The translations under genes were made by a program, and so were the position numbers. The notes beneath the pieces are model-generated. The model did no database searches. It was not told where the DNA came from and saw nothing but the letters and a program-made list of their open reading frames with translations. A DNA stretch of 14,665 bases from CAZAMT01 sp964486145 (GTDB taxonomy: Bacteria > Bacteroidota > Bacteroidia > Bacteroidales > JAAAOM01): positions 1-14,665 of the forward strand of contig CAZAMT010000076.1 in the NCBI GenBank assembly GCA_964486145.1. Direction: 5' to 3'. Within the stretch, counting starts at the first letter, position 1. Each line of letters begins with the position of its first letter. Shown here piece after piece: positions 7,799 through 14,618 of the stretch.

Positions 7799-8755
7799 TT
7801 AAAACTCTTTTTGCTTTTTTAATCGTAATCCCTTTAAATCCAATGGCTTTAATGTAAAACAAATATATCCAAACAGCCCACCGATGACATAAAAAACTAC
7901 AAATATTAACATTGCATACAACACGGCTACCTCGGAGGATAAGCCAAAAATACCAAACAGAAATACCAGCGAAGCTTCCCTTGTGCCCAGTCCGGCAATG
8001 GATATTGGAAGAAAAGACATTATGTTGGCCACAGAAATAAACATGGCATATTCTATGAATGTGAAATCAAGCGACATGCTTTTACCAATTCCCCAGGCTA
8101 CAATAAACAATACACCATATGCCAATAATGTGATTACTTCCGCAGTAAGAATGACCATAAAATTGAATTGCCGGATAGCGTTCATAAACATTTGAAGATA
8201 TACCTGTACCGGTTCAAATAATTTTCGGTTGACCATCAATTTATTCAGGTACATTAAAAAACGATGGTTTATCATGACAACAGGCATAACAATCAATAAA
8301 CCGATGATGATGTATGTGGTTACATTGAATGATTCAAAGATCGCGTACTTTAAAATTCCATACATGGCAAAAAAAAGCAGGGTGTACACATCAAAAATAC
8401 GATCGAGAATCACCGTGGGCAGAGTAAATGAAATGGGTTGATGAACATCGTTCTTAACATAAACGGATTTAGCCACCTCTCCGAGCCTCCCGGGTGTAAC
8501 AAAGGCAATGAAGTTTGCACTTGTAAATGCAAGAAGTGAATTTTTATATGAATAACGGATACTTAGCCGTTGCAGGAGAATTTTCCAGCGTAGGGATTTT
8601 AGCAGGTAAACACCTGTTAATACAATGGATGCAAAAATCAACCAGCCAATGTTAATTTTTTGAAGCTGTTGCAACAACATATGTAAATCTACAGACAATA
8701 AGATATAGATAAATAAAGCAATGCCCAAAAGCTGTAGAAGCCATTTTTTTTTCAT
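7799..8755 (-). CDS. Lysylphosphatidylglycerol synthase TM region / flippase-like family protein
   Basis: This is a 318-residue integral membrane protein of the LPG_synthase_TM (UPF0104) family, with about eight helices. Diagnostic pieces are SLRWKILLQRL after helix 2, the TPGRLGEVAKSVYVK segment (about residues 88-102), the LDRIFDVYTLLFFA helix, and ISIAGLGTREASLVFLFG (about 250-268). The family has no lysyl-transferase domain when it stands alone; members in polysaccharide and glycolipid loci are often annotated as flippase-like, and transport of a lipid-linked intermediate is a reasonable but unproven role here. The ATG starts one base after the stop of the methyltransferase gene (TAACATG), so translation is probably coupled. 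Length is normal for the family. Confidence 0.85.
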   Translation of the reverse strand: MKKKWLLQLLGIALFIYILLSVDLHMLLQQLQKINIGWLIFASIVLTGVYLLKSLRWKILLQRLSIRYSYKNSLLAFTSANFIAFVTPGRLGEVAKSVYVKNDVHQPISFTLPTVILDRIFDVYTLLFFAMYGILKYAIFESFNVTTYIIIGLLIVMPVVMINHRFLMYLNKLMVNRKLFEPVQVYLQMFMNAIRQFNFMVILTAEVITLLAYGVLFIVAWGIGKSMSLDFTFIEYAMFISVANIMSFLPISIAGLGTREASLVFLFGIFGLSSEVAVLYAMLIFVVFYVIGGLFGYICFTLKPLDLKGLRLKKQKEF

Positions 8756-8756
8756 G

Positions 8757-9581
8757 TTATCCGGCCTTTTTTAGTATGAATGTCCGGCGTAGCGCAAACC
8801 AACGTTTGATAAACTCCGGGAGGTTTTTTTCAAGAAACCGGTCAATGCCAATGGAGAGTTTATTGTTGAAGGGTAGTAAGATGGTAGAGTTTTCCCGAAG
8901 AACATTCAAACCGGCTTTTTTAAATGCCCGGATTAATATTTTTCTTCGCAGGAACCGGTGCGGCCCCTCACTGTGGTTAATGTTGATGATGGCAGTCAGC
9001 CAGTGCACCCATTCCCATGCCACATTCGGACAGGTGATGATCATCAGTCCGTCATTGGTTAATACACGCGCCAGTTCATGTACAAAAGTTTTATAATTAT
9101 ACACGTGTTCGATGGTTTCGTAGCTGCATACCAGGTTGAAGGAGTTATCATTGAAAGGCAAAGGAAAATCCAGTACCCTGATGCTTTTAAAACTTAAACC
9201 GGTGTCTTTTAACCTGCGCGTTGCCAGTTCGGCGAGATAATCGGAAAAATCGCAGCAGATGCCTTCACTAATCCGTCCCTTTTCATACCAGTAAAGTGTT
9301 CCTTTGCCGCTGCGTGCCTGGATGTCCAGCATGCGGTAGTCTTCGCGGTCGAGCAAATCTTCGCACAGTTTATAAGAATTTGTAAACCGCCGGAAATAGG
9401 TGTATAATTGCTCGTTTACCTCATCGTAATCTTCAACGGTATCCCAAAATTCACCAACTTCCTGCAATGACCAGGGCCGTTTGGTGTAATACCGGTATTC
9501 TTCCCGGATACGTTTGAATATTCCTTTTAACGTAAAATAGTATTGTTTATCTGCCATGATCCGTGATTCTGAAAGATGCAT
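8757..9581 (-). CDS. Class I SAM-dependent methyltransferase
   Basis: This is a 274-residue cytosolic protein. The Rossmann core shows motif I as MLDIQARSGKGTLYWYEK (about 84-101), a strand-2 acidic region GICCDFSDYLAELATRRL, then DFPLPFNDNSFNLVCSYETIEHV and ELARVLTNDGLMIITCPN, the signature order of Methyltransf_11-type enzymes. The usual GxGxG of motif I is degraded to Q-A-R-S-G-K-G, though LD and the final G-x-G survive. A 70-residue N-terminal helical extension precedes the core. In this operon it probably methylates a sugar or lipid-linked glycan; the substrate is not visible. The ATG at 9581 has AAAGGA 8 bases upstream; the ATG at 9557 (MADKQYYF) would cut the overlap with the preceding gene from 35 to 11 bases and is also credible. 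Confidence 0.8.
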   Translation of the reverse strand: MHLSESRIMADKQYYFTLKGIFKRIREEYRYYTKRPWSLQEVGEFWDTVEDYDEVNEQLYTYFRRFTNSYKLCEDLLDREDYRMLDIQARSGKGTLYWYEKGRISEGICCDFSDYLAELATRRLKDTGLSFKSIRVLDFPLPFNDNSFNLVCSYETIEHVYNYKTFVHELARVLTNDGLMIITCPNVAWEWVHWLTAIININHSEGPHRFLRRKILIRAFKKAGLNVLRENSTILLPFNNKLSIGIDRFLEKNLPEFIKRWFALRRTFILKKAG

Positions 9582-10893
9582 TTAACAATCCTTTGCGCTT
9601 GGTGGGTTTTGATAATTGTTTCCAGCTTTTCCGTGTGCTGTTAAAAACCAACCCCAGGATTTTGATCGGAATGTGTTGTACAATAAAACGGGCCGGTTTT
9701 GTGCGGCATACCAGGAAAACCCCGGAAATCACCATTTCCACCAGATACCTGCTAAAGGTAATCTTTTTGGGGACATACCCGTAATCCGGTGAATTTTTTC
9801 CTGAAAATTTGCGCCACCTTGCACGGATAAACGATCCCCGTTTCTTAAAATCGAACATATGGCCGTGCATGTTAAGGGCTTCTTCAACTTTTATTTCGTC
9901 GAGATGCAGCAATGATTTCTGTTGCATTTGCATCAATACTTTTCTGCCTCTACCGGTTCGTGAAATAACAACAGAAAATCCTTTGCCTTCTTTTTCATAT
10001 TTTGGATGCCATGCATCTCCAACGGAGATATCTGTCAGTTCATTTGAAAAATCAACTGACAGCAGGGAATGATTGGTAACAAAAAATGGAAGCAGGTAGT
10101 TGTAGTAAAACTTTTCAGCTTTCAAGGTTTTACCGCTTTTGGTTTCAATTTGCAGGTAGCCCGGCCATTCTCCGGCCCTGTAATCGAGTTTCGTGATTTC
10201 ATTCATCGCCTTCATTCCATTGGAGCGCATAAAACTATTCAGTGAAGCCTGCTGCATGTTAATGCCAACATAAGGTCCGATAATAAATGAAATGTTTTTT
10301 ACCGACGGATGGCCTGATACCTGCAATTGCCGGATGCATGCCACATGGTCAGGTAGTCCCGTGAATGCCAGTTTTCCGTTAAAATTTTCCGTTTTTTCAA
10401 GGATAAGGTTCACGGGAACAGGTTGGTAAATGCTTTGGGCACACGCGATGATTTCTTCCTTAGTGACGGCAATAACCGGTTCCGGTTGATAAGGAATCTC
10501 CGGGTTCAGCCGGGATGCAACTACACCATCAATACTGCCCGATTCCAACAGATGAATCAACACCCCTGTTATCACACCCGCCGAAGCGCCTGCTCTGCGA
10601 ATAAAGTCATCAGAGGAATAACCGATGTACGTGTTTTCGTAATTACCAATGAGCCAGTTAGCGGGCAATTTTCCGAAAACATGTTGGTTTAAAGACGGAT
10701 AATCCAGTCCTTTGCCAGGGCACGCGTTAAAAACCGATTCCTCAAGCAATGCATCTTCGCGACCATCAGGAACCAATCCATCGGGAGTGGTCGTTGATGA
10801 CAATGCACCCCGGGACAGGGAAATGCACGCTCCGCAATGTGTACATAATCCCTGGTCAACCACTTCCTTTTTTAGGTTTCTAAAGGGAATCAT
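9547..10893 (-). CDS. FrhB/FdhB-like iron-sulfur oxidoreductase (F420 hydrogenase beta-subunit family)
   Basis: This is a 448-residue protein of the coenzyme F420 hydrogenase/dehydrogenase beta-subunit family found in many glycan clusters. An N-terminal VDQGLCTHCGAC (C17, C20, C23) plus NACPG (C58) supplies four cysteines for one [4Fe-4S] cluster. The core has RRAGASAGVITGVLIHLLESGSIDGVVAS, FTGLPDHVACIRQL, FIIGPYVGIN and LTDISVGDAWHPKY, all at family positions. Relative to typical members, the cysteine of the GlPC motif is an aspartate and the cysteine after lGlf is absent. So the flavin/F420-type core may have lost part of its redox centre. Role in glycan modification is inferred from neighbours. 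It starts three bases after the glycosyltransferase stop and overlaps the methyltransferase start. Confidence 0.75.
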   Translation of the reverse strand: MIPFRNLKKEVVDQGLCTHCGACISLSRGALSSTTTPDGLVPDGREDALLEESVFNACPGKGLDYPSLNQHVFGKLPANWLIGNYENTYIGYSSDDFIRRAGASAGVITGVLIHLLESGSIDGVVASRLNPEIPYQPEPVIAVTKEEIIACAQSIYQPVPVNLILEKTENFNGKLAFTGLPDHVACIRQLQVSGHPSVKNISFIIGPYVGINMQQASLNSFMRSNGMKAMNEITKLDYRAGEWPGYLQIETKSGKTLKAEKFYYNYLLPFFVTNHSLLSVDFSNELTDISVGDAWHPKYEKEGKGFSVVISRTGRGRKVLMQMQQKSLLHLDEIKVEEALNMHGHMFDFKKRGSFIRARWRKFSGKNSPDYGYVPKKITFSRYLVEMVISGVFLVCRTKPARFIVQHIPIKILGLVFNSTRKSWKQLSKPTKRKGLLNASFRITDHGR

Positions 10894-10896
10894 CGG

Positions 10897-11793
10897 TTAT
10901 GTCTGTTTATCGTGGTTAAACTTTTTATAGAAACTTGGGGTACGGTGATTAATGAGTTCGGCAATAAGCGCGAGAAGCATTACCTGGAGGGAGGTCATTA
11001 AGATAATAATGGTACTGGCATCAGCAAATTTATCTAAGTAAAACCATGAAAACGCTCCCCAGGCCAAACCGAGGATGAACACCCCGATACCAAAAGGAAT
11101 AAAAATTTTTAAAGGTGCAATATACAATCCGATTTTCAACAATAGCTTCAAGAATCGCAAGGTATCTTTGACGGGTTTTATTTTTGATTTCCCTTCGCGT
11201 TCAAAATACTCGACAGGTATAAATTTCACGTCAAAACCTCCGGTGACCATCCCCAGGGTAATGGTTGTTGTGAGCGAAAAACCATTGGGAATAATCGGAA
11301 GAAACGGTTCAAAAGCAGCTTTTTTAAACAGCCGCAGGCCTGAATTGATATCCGGAATACGTTCTTTGGCAATGTAATTGGCCAGTTTGTTGATCACCCA
11401 TTTGGCTGGTTTTGTTTTAGCAGGCAATTTACTGAATGAACGGGCGCCAATAACCATGTCATGTTCTTCCAGGTCTTTGAATAGCTCGGGAATGCGCTCA
11501 TTGGGATAGGTGCCATCGGCATCGGTAATGGCAATGTTCTCATATGTGGCATGGCGGATACCGGTCTTTATAGAAGCGCCATATCCTCTGTTTACCGTAT
11601 GTTGAATGATTCGGACCTTTGCTTTTCGTTGTTGGAGAATGTCACCGGTACCATCCGTTGAACCATCATTTACGATAACAATTTCAAATTTAATGTCCGA
11701 TACATTCATGATTTCCAGGACATGATCAATGGTGGGCAAAATGGCATTTTTCTCGTTGTAGACGGGTATGATGATGGATAGATTGTTTGACAT
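10897..11793 (-). CDS. DPM1-type family 2 glycosyltransferase (polyprenyl-phosphate sugar synthase)
   Basis: This is a 298-residue protein. Residues 5-13 (LSIIIPVYN) open a GT-A fold; VIVNDGSTDGT (39-49), NRGYGAS (68-74) and the metal-binding DADGTYP (D91-x-D93) identify GT family 2 close to dolichol-phosphate mannose synthases. PDINSGLRLFKK and FIPVEYFEREGKSKI are the later conserved segments of this group. Two helices close the protein (about 225-250 and 258-280), placing the active site at the cytosolic face. The expected reaction is transfer of a sugar from a nucleotide donor to undecaprenyl phosphate, making the donor used by GT-C enzymes. It is the only donor-synthase gene in the operon, so the four GT-C-like proteins may depend on it. 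It follows a 55-base gap, with a candidate promoter inside. Confidence 0.85.
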   Translation of the reverse strand: MSNNLSIIIPVYNEKNAILPTIDHVLEIMNVSDIKFEIVIVNDGSTDGTGDILQQRKAKVRIIQHTVNRGYGASIKTGIRHATYENIAITDADGTYPNERIPELFKDLEEHDMVIGARSFSKLPAKTKPAKWVINKLANYIAKERIPDINSGLRLFKKAAFEPFLPIIPNGFSLTTTITLGMVTGGFDVKFIPVEYFEREGKSKIKPVKDTLRFLKLLLKIGLYIAPLKIFIPFGIGVFILGLAWGAFSWFYLDKFADASTIIILMTSLQVMLLALIAELINHRTPSFYKKFNHDKQT

Positions 11794-11808
11794 TTATTAA
11801 CTTTTCGG

Positions 11809-11816
11809 CAAATATA
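11809..11816 (-). promoter_or_regulatory. Candidate internal promoter -7 box (TATATTTG)
   Basis: In the 55-base gap between the first and second genes of the operon, the minus strand carries TATATTTG, a perfect TAnnTTTG. A start near 11802 would leave about 9 bases before the ATG at 11793. No TTTG is found 19-21 bases upstream, so support is partial. If real, it would let the donor-synthase gene and those after it be expressed without the first gene. Confidence 0.33.
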
Positions 11817-11848
11817 TTACATTACTTTAGGATGTGAAATTTGTAAGG

Positions 11849-13249
11849 TTATTTTAACGGGTTGCATTTGTAAATACCTTTTCTGGCCAGTTCATAATCT
11901 GGTTTACATAATCTTTTCCAGTAATTGGGGGGTTTTTTTAAACGCATAAAACTATCCCAATAAACTTCCTTTGTCATTGAATCATAATGTATTACGCCAT
12001 AACGATATTGCAGATTGTGAAAAAAGCCCGTAAACACAAAAAAGACAAACACGATTAATAAAGCTAAATTTGGGATCCGATGTATTTGATGCAGCATCCA
12101 ATGAATCATATAAGCCAAGGGAATGGTTAGTACCGGATAAAATTCAATCAATGATCGTATACCGAATCCCCCTCCATACCACCAACTCCACCATGAAAAT
12201 ATGATGTAAATTAAAACAACAAAAAATATTGCAATTGCTCCGAAAAATTTACGGTTCCATTTGTATAATAACGGAATCCCAATTATGGCAATTGACATTA
12301 CTGGCACGTAGAGCAACAAACCTTTTCGATAACTGAACAGACCATTGATGATTTGGGGATTATCAAAGTAGAAATTCCCACCGGAAACGCCATATGTATA
12401 GAAAAACCATTTTCCTGTAACTGTTTTCCAATATAAAAACTGAGGAAATAGCATCGTAATTGTTATTCCTATTATGATTAGTAAATAAATATTATTATTC
12501 AGAAAGTACTTAATTTTTCCAATAACTGAATACTTGTTAAATATATCGTAAAAAATAAAAAACAATATAATAAGTCCATCTATTGGTCTGACCAAAATAA
12601 TTAATCCTGTTACCAAACCTATTAAAATGCTGTTCTTTACAGTTGTTTTTTCATGCCAGCGGATGGTGAGGTAAAGAAATATTGTTATTAATGTAAAATT
12701 ATACGCATGAGGCATTGTATTTTCTATTGTGGAATAATATAGTAAGTTAGTTCCTAAAACGATAGCAATTAAAGCAATGGATGTTACCGTATCAGAAAAA
12801 TATCGCAATAGAATTTTCCTAAGAAAAATCAAACCAATAATAACATAGATGATACACCCCAGTTGGAGAAAGAATTTATATGGAATAGAATATCCCCAAG
12901 GGCTATAATCGAATAGATGAGCAGAAATGTGACCGAGAAAAAAAAAGGGAGAATACAGAATAGCCATTCCCATGGTATAACGTAAAAAGCGTTTCCCATC
13001 TTCTGTTTTATCATACCAAATACGATATTTTTCGGTTCTTTTTTGTTTTACAAATTCTAAAGTAATATCATCATAAATAAAAAAGGCGGGTAAATAAGCG
13101 TAATAGGAAATGGCATCCCATTGAATAACCTCATTTTTTGATAAGTACCTTTTCTGATTAAAATGTATAAACAGAAAAACAGTCGTCAGCAACAGAATGG
13201 AAGTTTTCGAAATGTTATTTCCGTCTAAAAATCCAGTTTTGATTTTCAT
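11849..13249 (-). CDS. Polytopic GT-C-like membrane protein, first gene of the glycan operon
   Basis: This is a 466-residue protein with a first helix (about 16-30) and then VIQWDAISYYAYLPAFFIYDD (41-61). The W-D and Y-Y-A-Y-L-P segment is the recurrent first-loop motif of a group of Bacteroidota membrane glycosyltransferase-like proteins, with D45 the candidate catalytic residue. STIENTMPHAYNFTLITIFLYL and LVRPIDGLIILFFI are further motifs seen in GT-C folds. There are about nine to ten helices, ending in a short cytosolic or periplasmic tail (YWKRLCKPDYELARKGIYKCNPLK). A 3-Cys tail (CK...CN) is present but unexplained. It heads the operon; the 71 bases upstream have a near-perfect palindrome at 13281-13296 but no clear promoter. 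The DNA is more AT-rich than the next three genes. Confidence 0.6.
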   Translation of the reverse strand: MKIKTGFLDGNNISKTSILLLTTVFLFIHFNQKRYLSKNEVIQWDAISYYAYLPAFFIYDDITLEFVKQKRTEKYRIWYDKTEDGKRFLRYTMGMAILYSPFFFLGHISAHLFDYSPWGYSIPYKFFLQLGCIIYVIIGLIFLRKILLRYFSDTVTSIALIAIVLGTNLLYYSTIENTMPHAYNFTLITIFLYLTIRWHEKTTVKNSILIGLVTGLIILVRPIDGLIILFFIFYDIFNKYSVIGKIKYFLNNNIYLLIIIGITITMLFPQFLYWKTVTGKWFFYTYGVSGGNFYFDNPQIINGLFSYRKGLLLYVPVMSIAIIGIPLLYKWNRKFFGAIAIFFVVLIYIIFSWWSWWYGGGFGIRSLIEFYPVLTIPLAYMIHWMLHQIHRIPNLALLIVFVFFVFTGFFHNLQYRYGVIHYDSMTKEVYWDSFMRLKKPPNYWKRLCKPDYELARKGIYKCNPLK

Positions 13250-13280
13250 TGTTAATTATTTTTTGTGATGAAACAGACCA

Positions 13281-13296
13281 TCCGCCAATTGTCGGA
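13281..13296. promoter_or_regulatory. 16-bp near-perfect palindrome upstream of the glycan operon
   Basis: TCCGCCAATTGTCGGA is self-complementary at 14 of 16 positions, with a perfect CAATTG centre. It lies 31 bases before the first ATG of the operon, where a repressor or activator site would be expected. There is one copy only, and no regulator gene is next to it. Confidence 0.3.
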
Positions 13297-13316
13297 CAAG
13301 TTATCTGAGATAATTA

Positions 13317-13475
13317 TTGTATTCAGGATTAATCGTAAATATTATATTTGCATTATTCTCTTTAGTTGTAGGTGTTTATTCTTTAATAATGAAAATCATT
13401 GGTGAAACGCCGCCTGGTTATACAACACTGGTAGTATTCGTTAGTTTTGCTTTTGCAGTTCAGTTTATTCTCATT
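13317..13475 (+). pseudogene. Remnant of a GtrB-type family 2 glycosyltransferase (C-terminal membrane hairpin only)
   Basis: Translated on the plus strand from a TTG that follows an in-frame TAA, this stretch reads YSGLIVNIIFALFSLVVGVYSLIMKIIGETPPGYTTLVVFVSFAFAVQFILI. That matches the two-helix C-terminal region of GtrB/ArnC-like undecaprenyl-phosphate glycosyltransferases, including the characteristic K-I-x-G-x-x-P-P-G-Y-T-x-L linker. The catalytic domain is wholly missing upstream, and the match stops at 13475, just where the usual G-I-x-G-E-Y-I-G continuation should begin; the frame then reads RRFVVILSSS, which is unrelated. It is on the opposite strand to the glycan operon. I read it as debris from a rearrangement, not an expressed gene. 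Confidence 0.6.
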
Positions 13476-13488
13476 AGGCGTTTCGTTG

Positions 13489-13870
13489 TTATTCTTTCGT
13501 CCAGTTTTCAATCTCTAATCCTGAAACTCGATTAAATTCCTTTTCATTATTTGTCACTAATACCATAGCTTTTTTCTTGACTTCAAAATCCTTCTCAACA
13601 AATTCGATCACACTATTGTCCGGAATTTTGTCAGCCAAATCAGGAATTTCTATTGGAGTCTTAATTTTTTCACCTTTCGGTGTCATCATATCTCGATGAA
13701 AGAATCCATGCTCAATATCATATCTTACTATCGCTGTGCATTTATTATCAATGAAACTCTCATATTGAACAACTATGTTTTTCAACTCCCCTTTGTCAAT
13801 TTCCAAGCGAATCTGTAATCTGTCATATCCCTCTTTACCAAGTATTTAAAAGAACTCTTTTTTGTCTCAC
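13489..13870 (-). pseudogene. Small conserved hypothetical gene with an apparent frameshift (DUF7718-like)
   Basis: The frame ending at 13489 contains GYDRLQIRLEIDKGELKNIVVQYESF, AIVRYDIEHGFFHRD and PKGEKIKTPIEI, which resemble a small uncharacterised family of about 100-130 residues (DUF7718-like, from memory). This frame has no ATG; its only late start is a TTG at 13806, inside the homologous region. Upstream, a second frame beginning at GTG 13870 reads MRQKRVLLNTW and stops at TAA. Dropping one base near 13837 joins the two into a 126-residue protein, MRQKRVLLNTW-KEGYDRLQIRLE, of ordinary length. So the gene appears broken by a one-base indel, or the base is a sequencing error. There is no secretion signal and no known function. 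It has the same orientation as the gene on the other side of the attC-like element. Confidence 0.55.
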
Positions 13871-13887
13871 GTTTGTTAATTTGAAAT

Positions 13888-13895
13888 CAAATATA
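13888..13895 (-). promoter_or_regulatory. Candidate -7 box for the frameshifted small gene
   Basis: The minus strand has TATATTTG, a perfect TAnnTTTG match, 17 bases before the GTG at 13870. No TTTG lies at the right distance upstream; the flank is very AT-rich. Confidence 0.35.
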
Positions 13896-13943
13896 AAATT
13901 ATTATGCGATTATATATAATTTTTGACTGTCTTTTTTAATGAC

Positions 13944-14081
13944 ACGCAACGTTCACGGGCTATGCCTTGTTTGGCTATCCCACGTGAGTGAGATCCTATC
14001 CACTGAGGTAGAAAACCGGAGCGAGGTAGCGTCCCCCAAAAATCATCCCCCTGCCAAAAAAGGTATGAGGCCGTGTTGGGC
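13944..14081 (-). repeat. attC-like recombination site between two small genes
   Basis: This is a 138-bp GC-richer, palindromic-ended element. Read on the minus strand it opens with GCCCAAC (14081-14075), a perfect RYYYAAC R''-type box, and ends with GTTGCGT (13950-13944), one base off GTTRRRY. Inside, CACGGCCTCATACC (14075-14062) pairs imperfectly with GGCATAGCCCGTG (13966-13954), leaving a bulged C, as in the folded stem of attC sites. The length is near the upper end for attC. The upstream gene's TAA directly abuts GCCCAAC, and the downstream gene has the same orientation, as in cassette arrays. No integrase is in the window. The internal part has short direct repeats (CTACCTC twice; ATAGCC twice). 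It could instead be some other imperfect repeat. Confidence 0.45.
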
Positions 14082-14618
14082 TTAGTTATTACCTATTAAG
14101 TCTCTATTTCCAATTAAATCCATTAATTTAAAATGTTTAAATTTAGCATCTTTAAAGTATTCAAGTTTAATTCTATCTTTATTTTTCATGTCTGTCCATA
14201 ATAGTAAAAACAAACCCCGAGCTACGTTGATATCAATGGAATCAAATCCAATTTTTCCAATTTTTGAGCTTAAGTCTATTATGTTTTCAAGTTCTTCGGG
14301 GTCATGGTAATTGCTACATCTGATATTGTAAAGGATCTCTGATATTTTATAAAATTTTCCATTATTCGAGTTCTTAAATCCATCTACTTGAAAAATAAAT
14401 TCATAACTTAATCTCAGTAGCTCTTCTTGATGATTATCGATATAGTCAATAAATCGTTTTTTGGATCCACATTTAGGACAATATAATTTAGCTGTTGAGT
14501 CTACAACTGAACACAATTGAAAAAGTATACCTTCAACATCAGGCTCATTATGCGATAATTCTTGGAGCGCTAAATAAAATCTTTTGGTTATTCCCGATAA
14601 TTTTCTTATTGTTTTCAT
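14082..14618 (-). CDS. Uncharacterised protein with CxxC pair and HEPN-like RxxxxH motif
   Basis: This is a 178-residue soluble protein from the ATG at 14618. A TTG at 14642 would add eight residues, and the frame remains open to the window edge, so a longer form cannot be excluded. It is mostly helical, with YCPKCGSKKR (C47 and C50, a half zinc-finger-like pair) and LYNIRCSNYHDP, where R100 and H105 make an R-x4-H motif. That motif, with preceding helices and a following long helix (NVARGLFLLLWTDMK), is how HEPN-domain RNases of toxin and abortive-infection systems are built, but I do not recognise a specific family and the match is weak. The C-terminus ends DLIGNRDLIGNN, a small tandem duplication. 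The stop codon touches the attC-like element. It could be a cassette-borne accessory gene. Confidence 0.5.
   Translation of the reverse strand: MKTIRKLSGITKRFYLALQELSHNEPDVEGILFQLCSVVDSTAKLYCPKCGSKKRFIDYIDNHQEELLRLSYEFIFQVDGFKNSNNGKFYKISEILYNIRCSNYHDPEELENIIDLSSKIGKIGFDSIDINVARGLFLLLWTDMKNKDRIKLEYFKDAKFKHFKLMDLIGNRDLIGNN

Noticed and set aside
8776..9096. Plus-strand 106-codon ORF.
   Set aside because: It is antisense to the methyltransferase gene, with no recognisable motif; a shadow frame.
13476..13535. The rest of the plus-strand ORF after QFILI (RRFVVILSSSFQSLILKLD) as part of a real 72-residue protein.
   Set aside because: This tail is antisense to the small minus-strand gene and departs from the GtrB pattern, so the ORF extends by chance.
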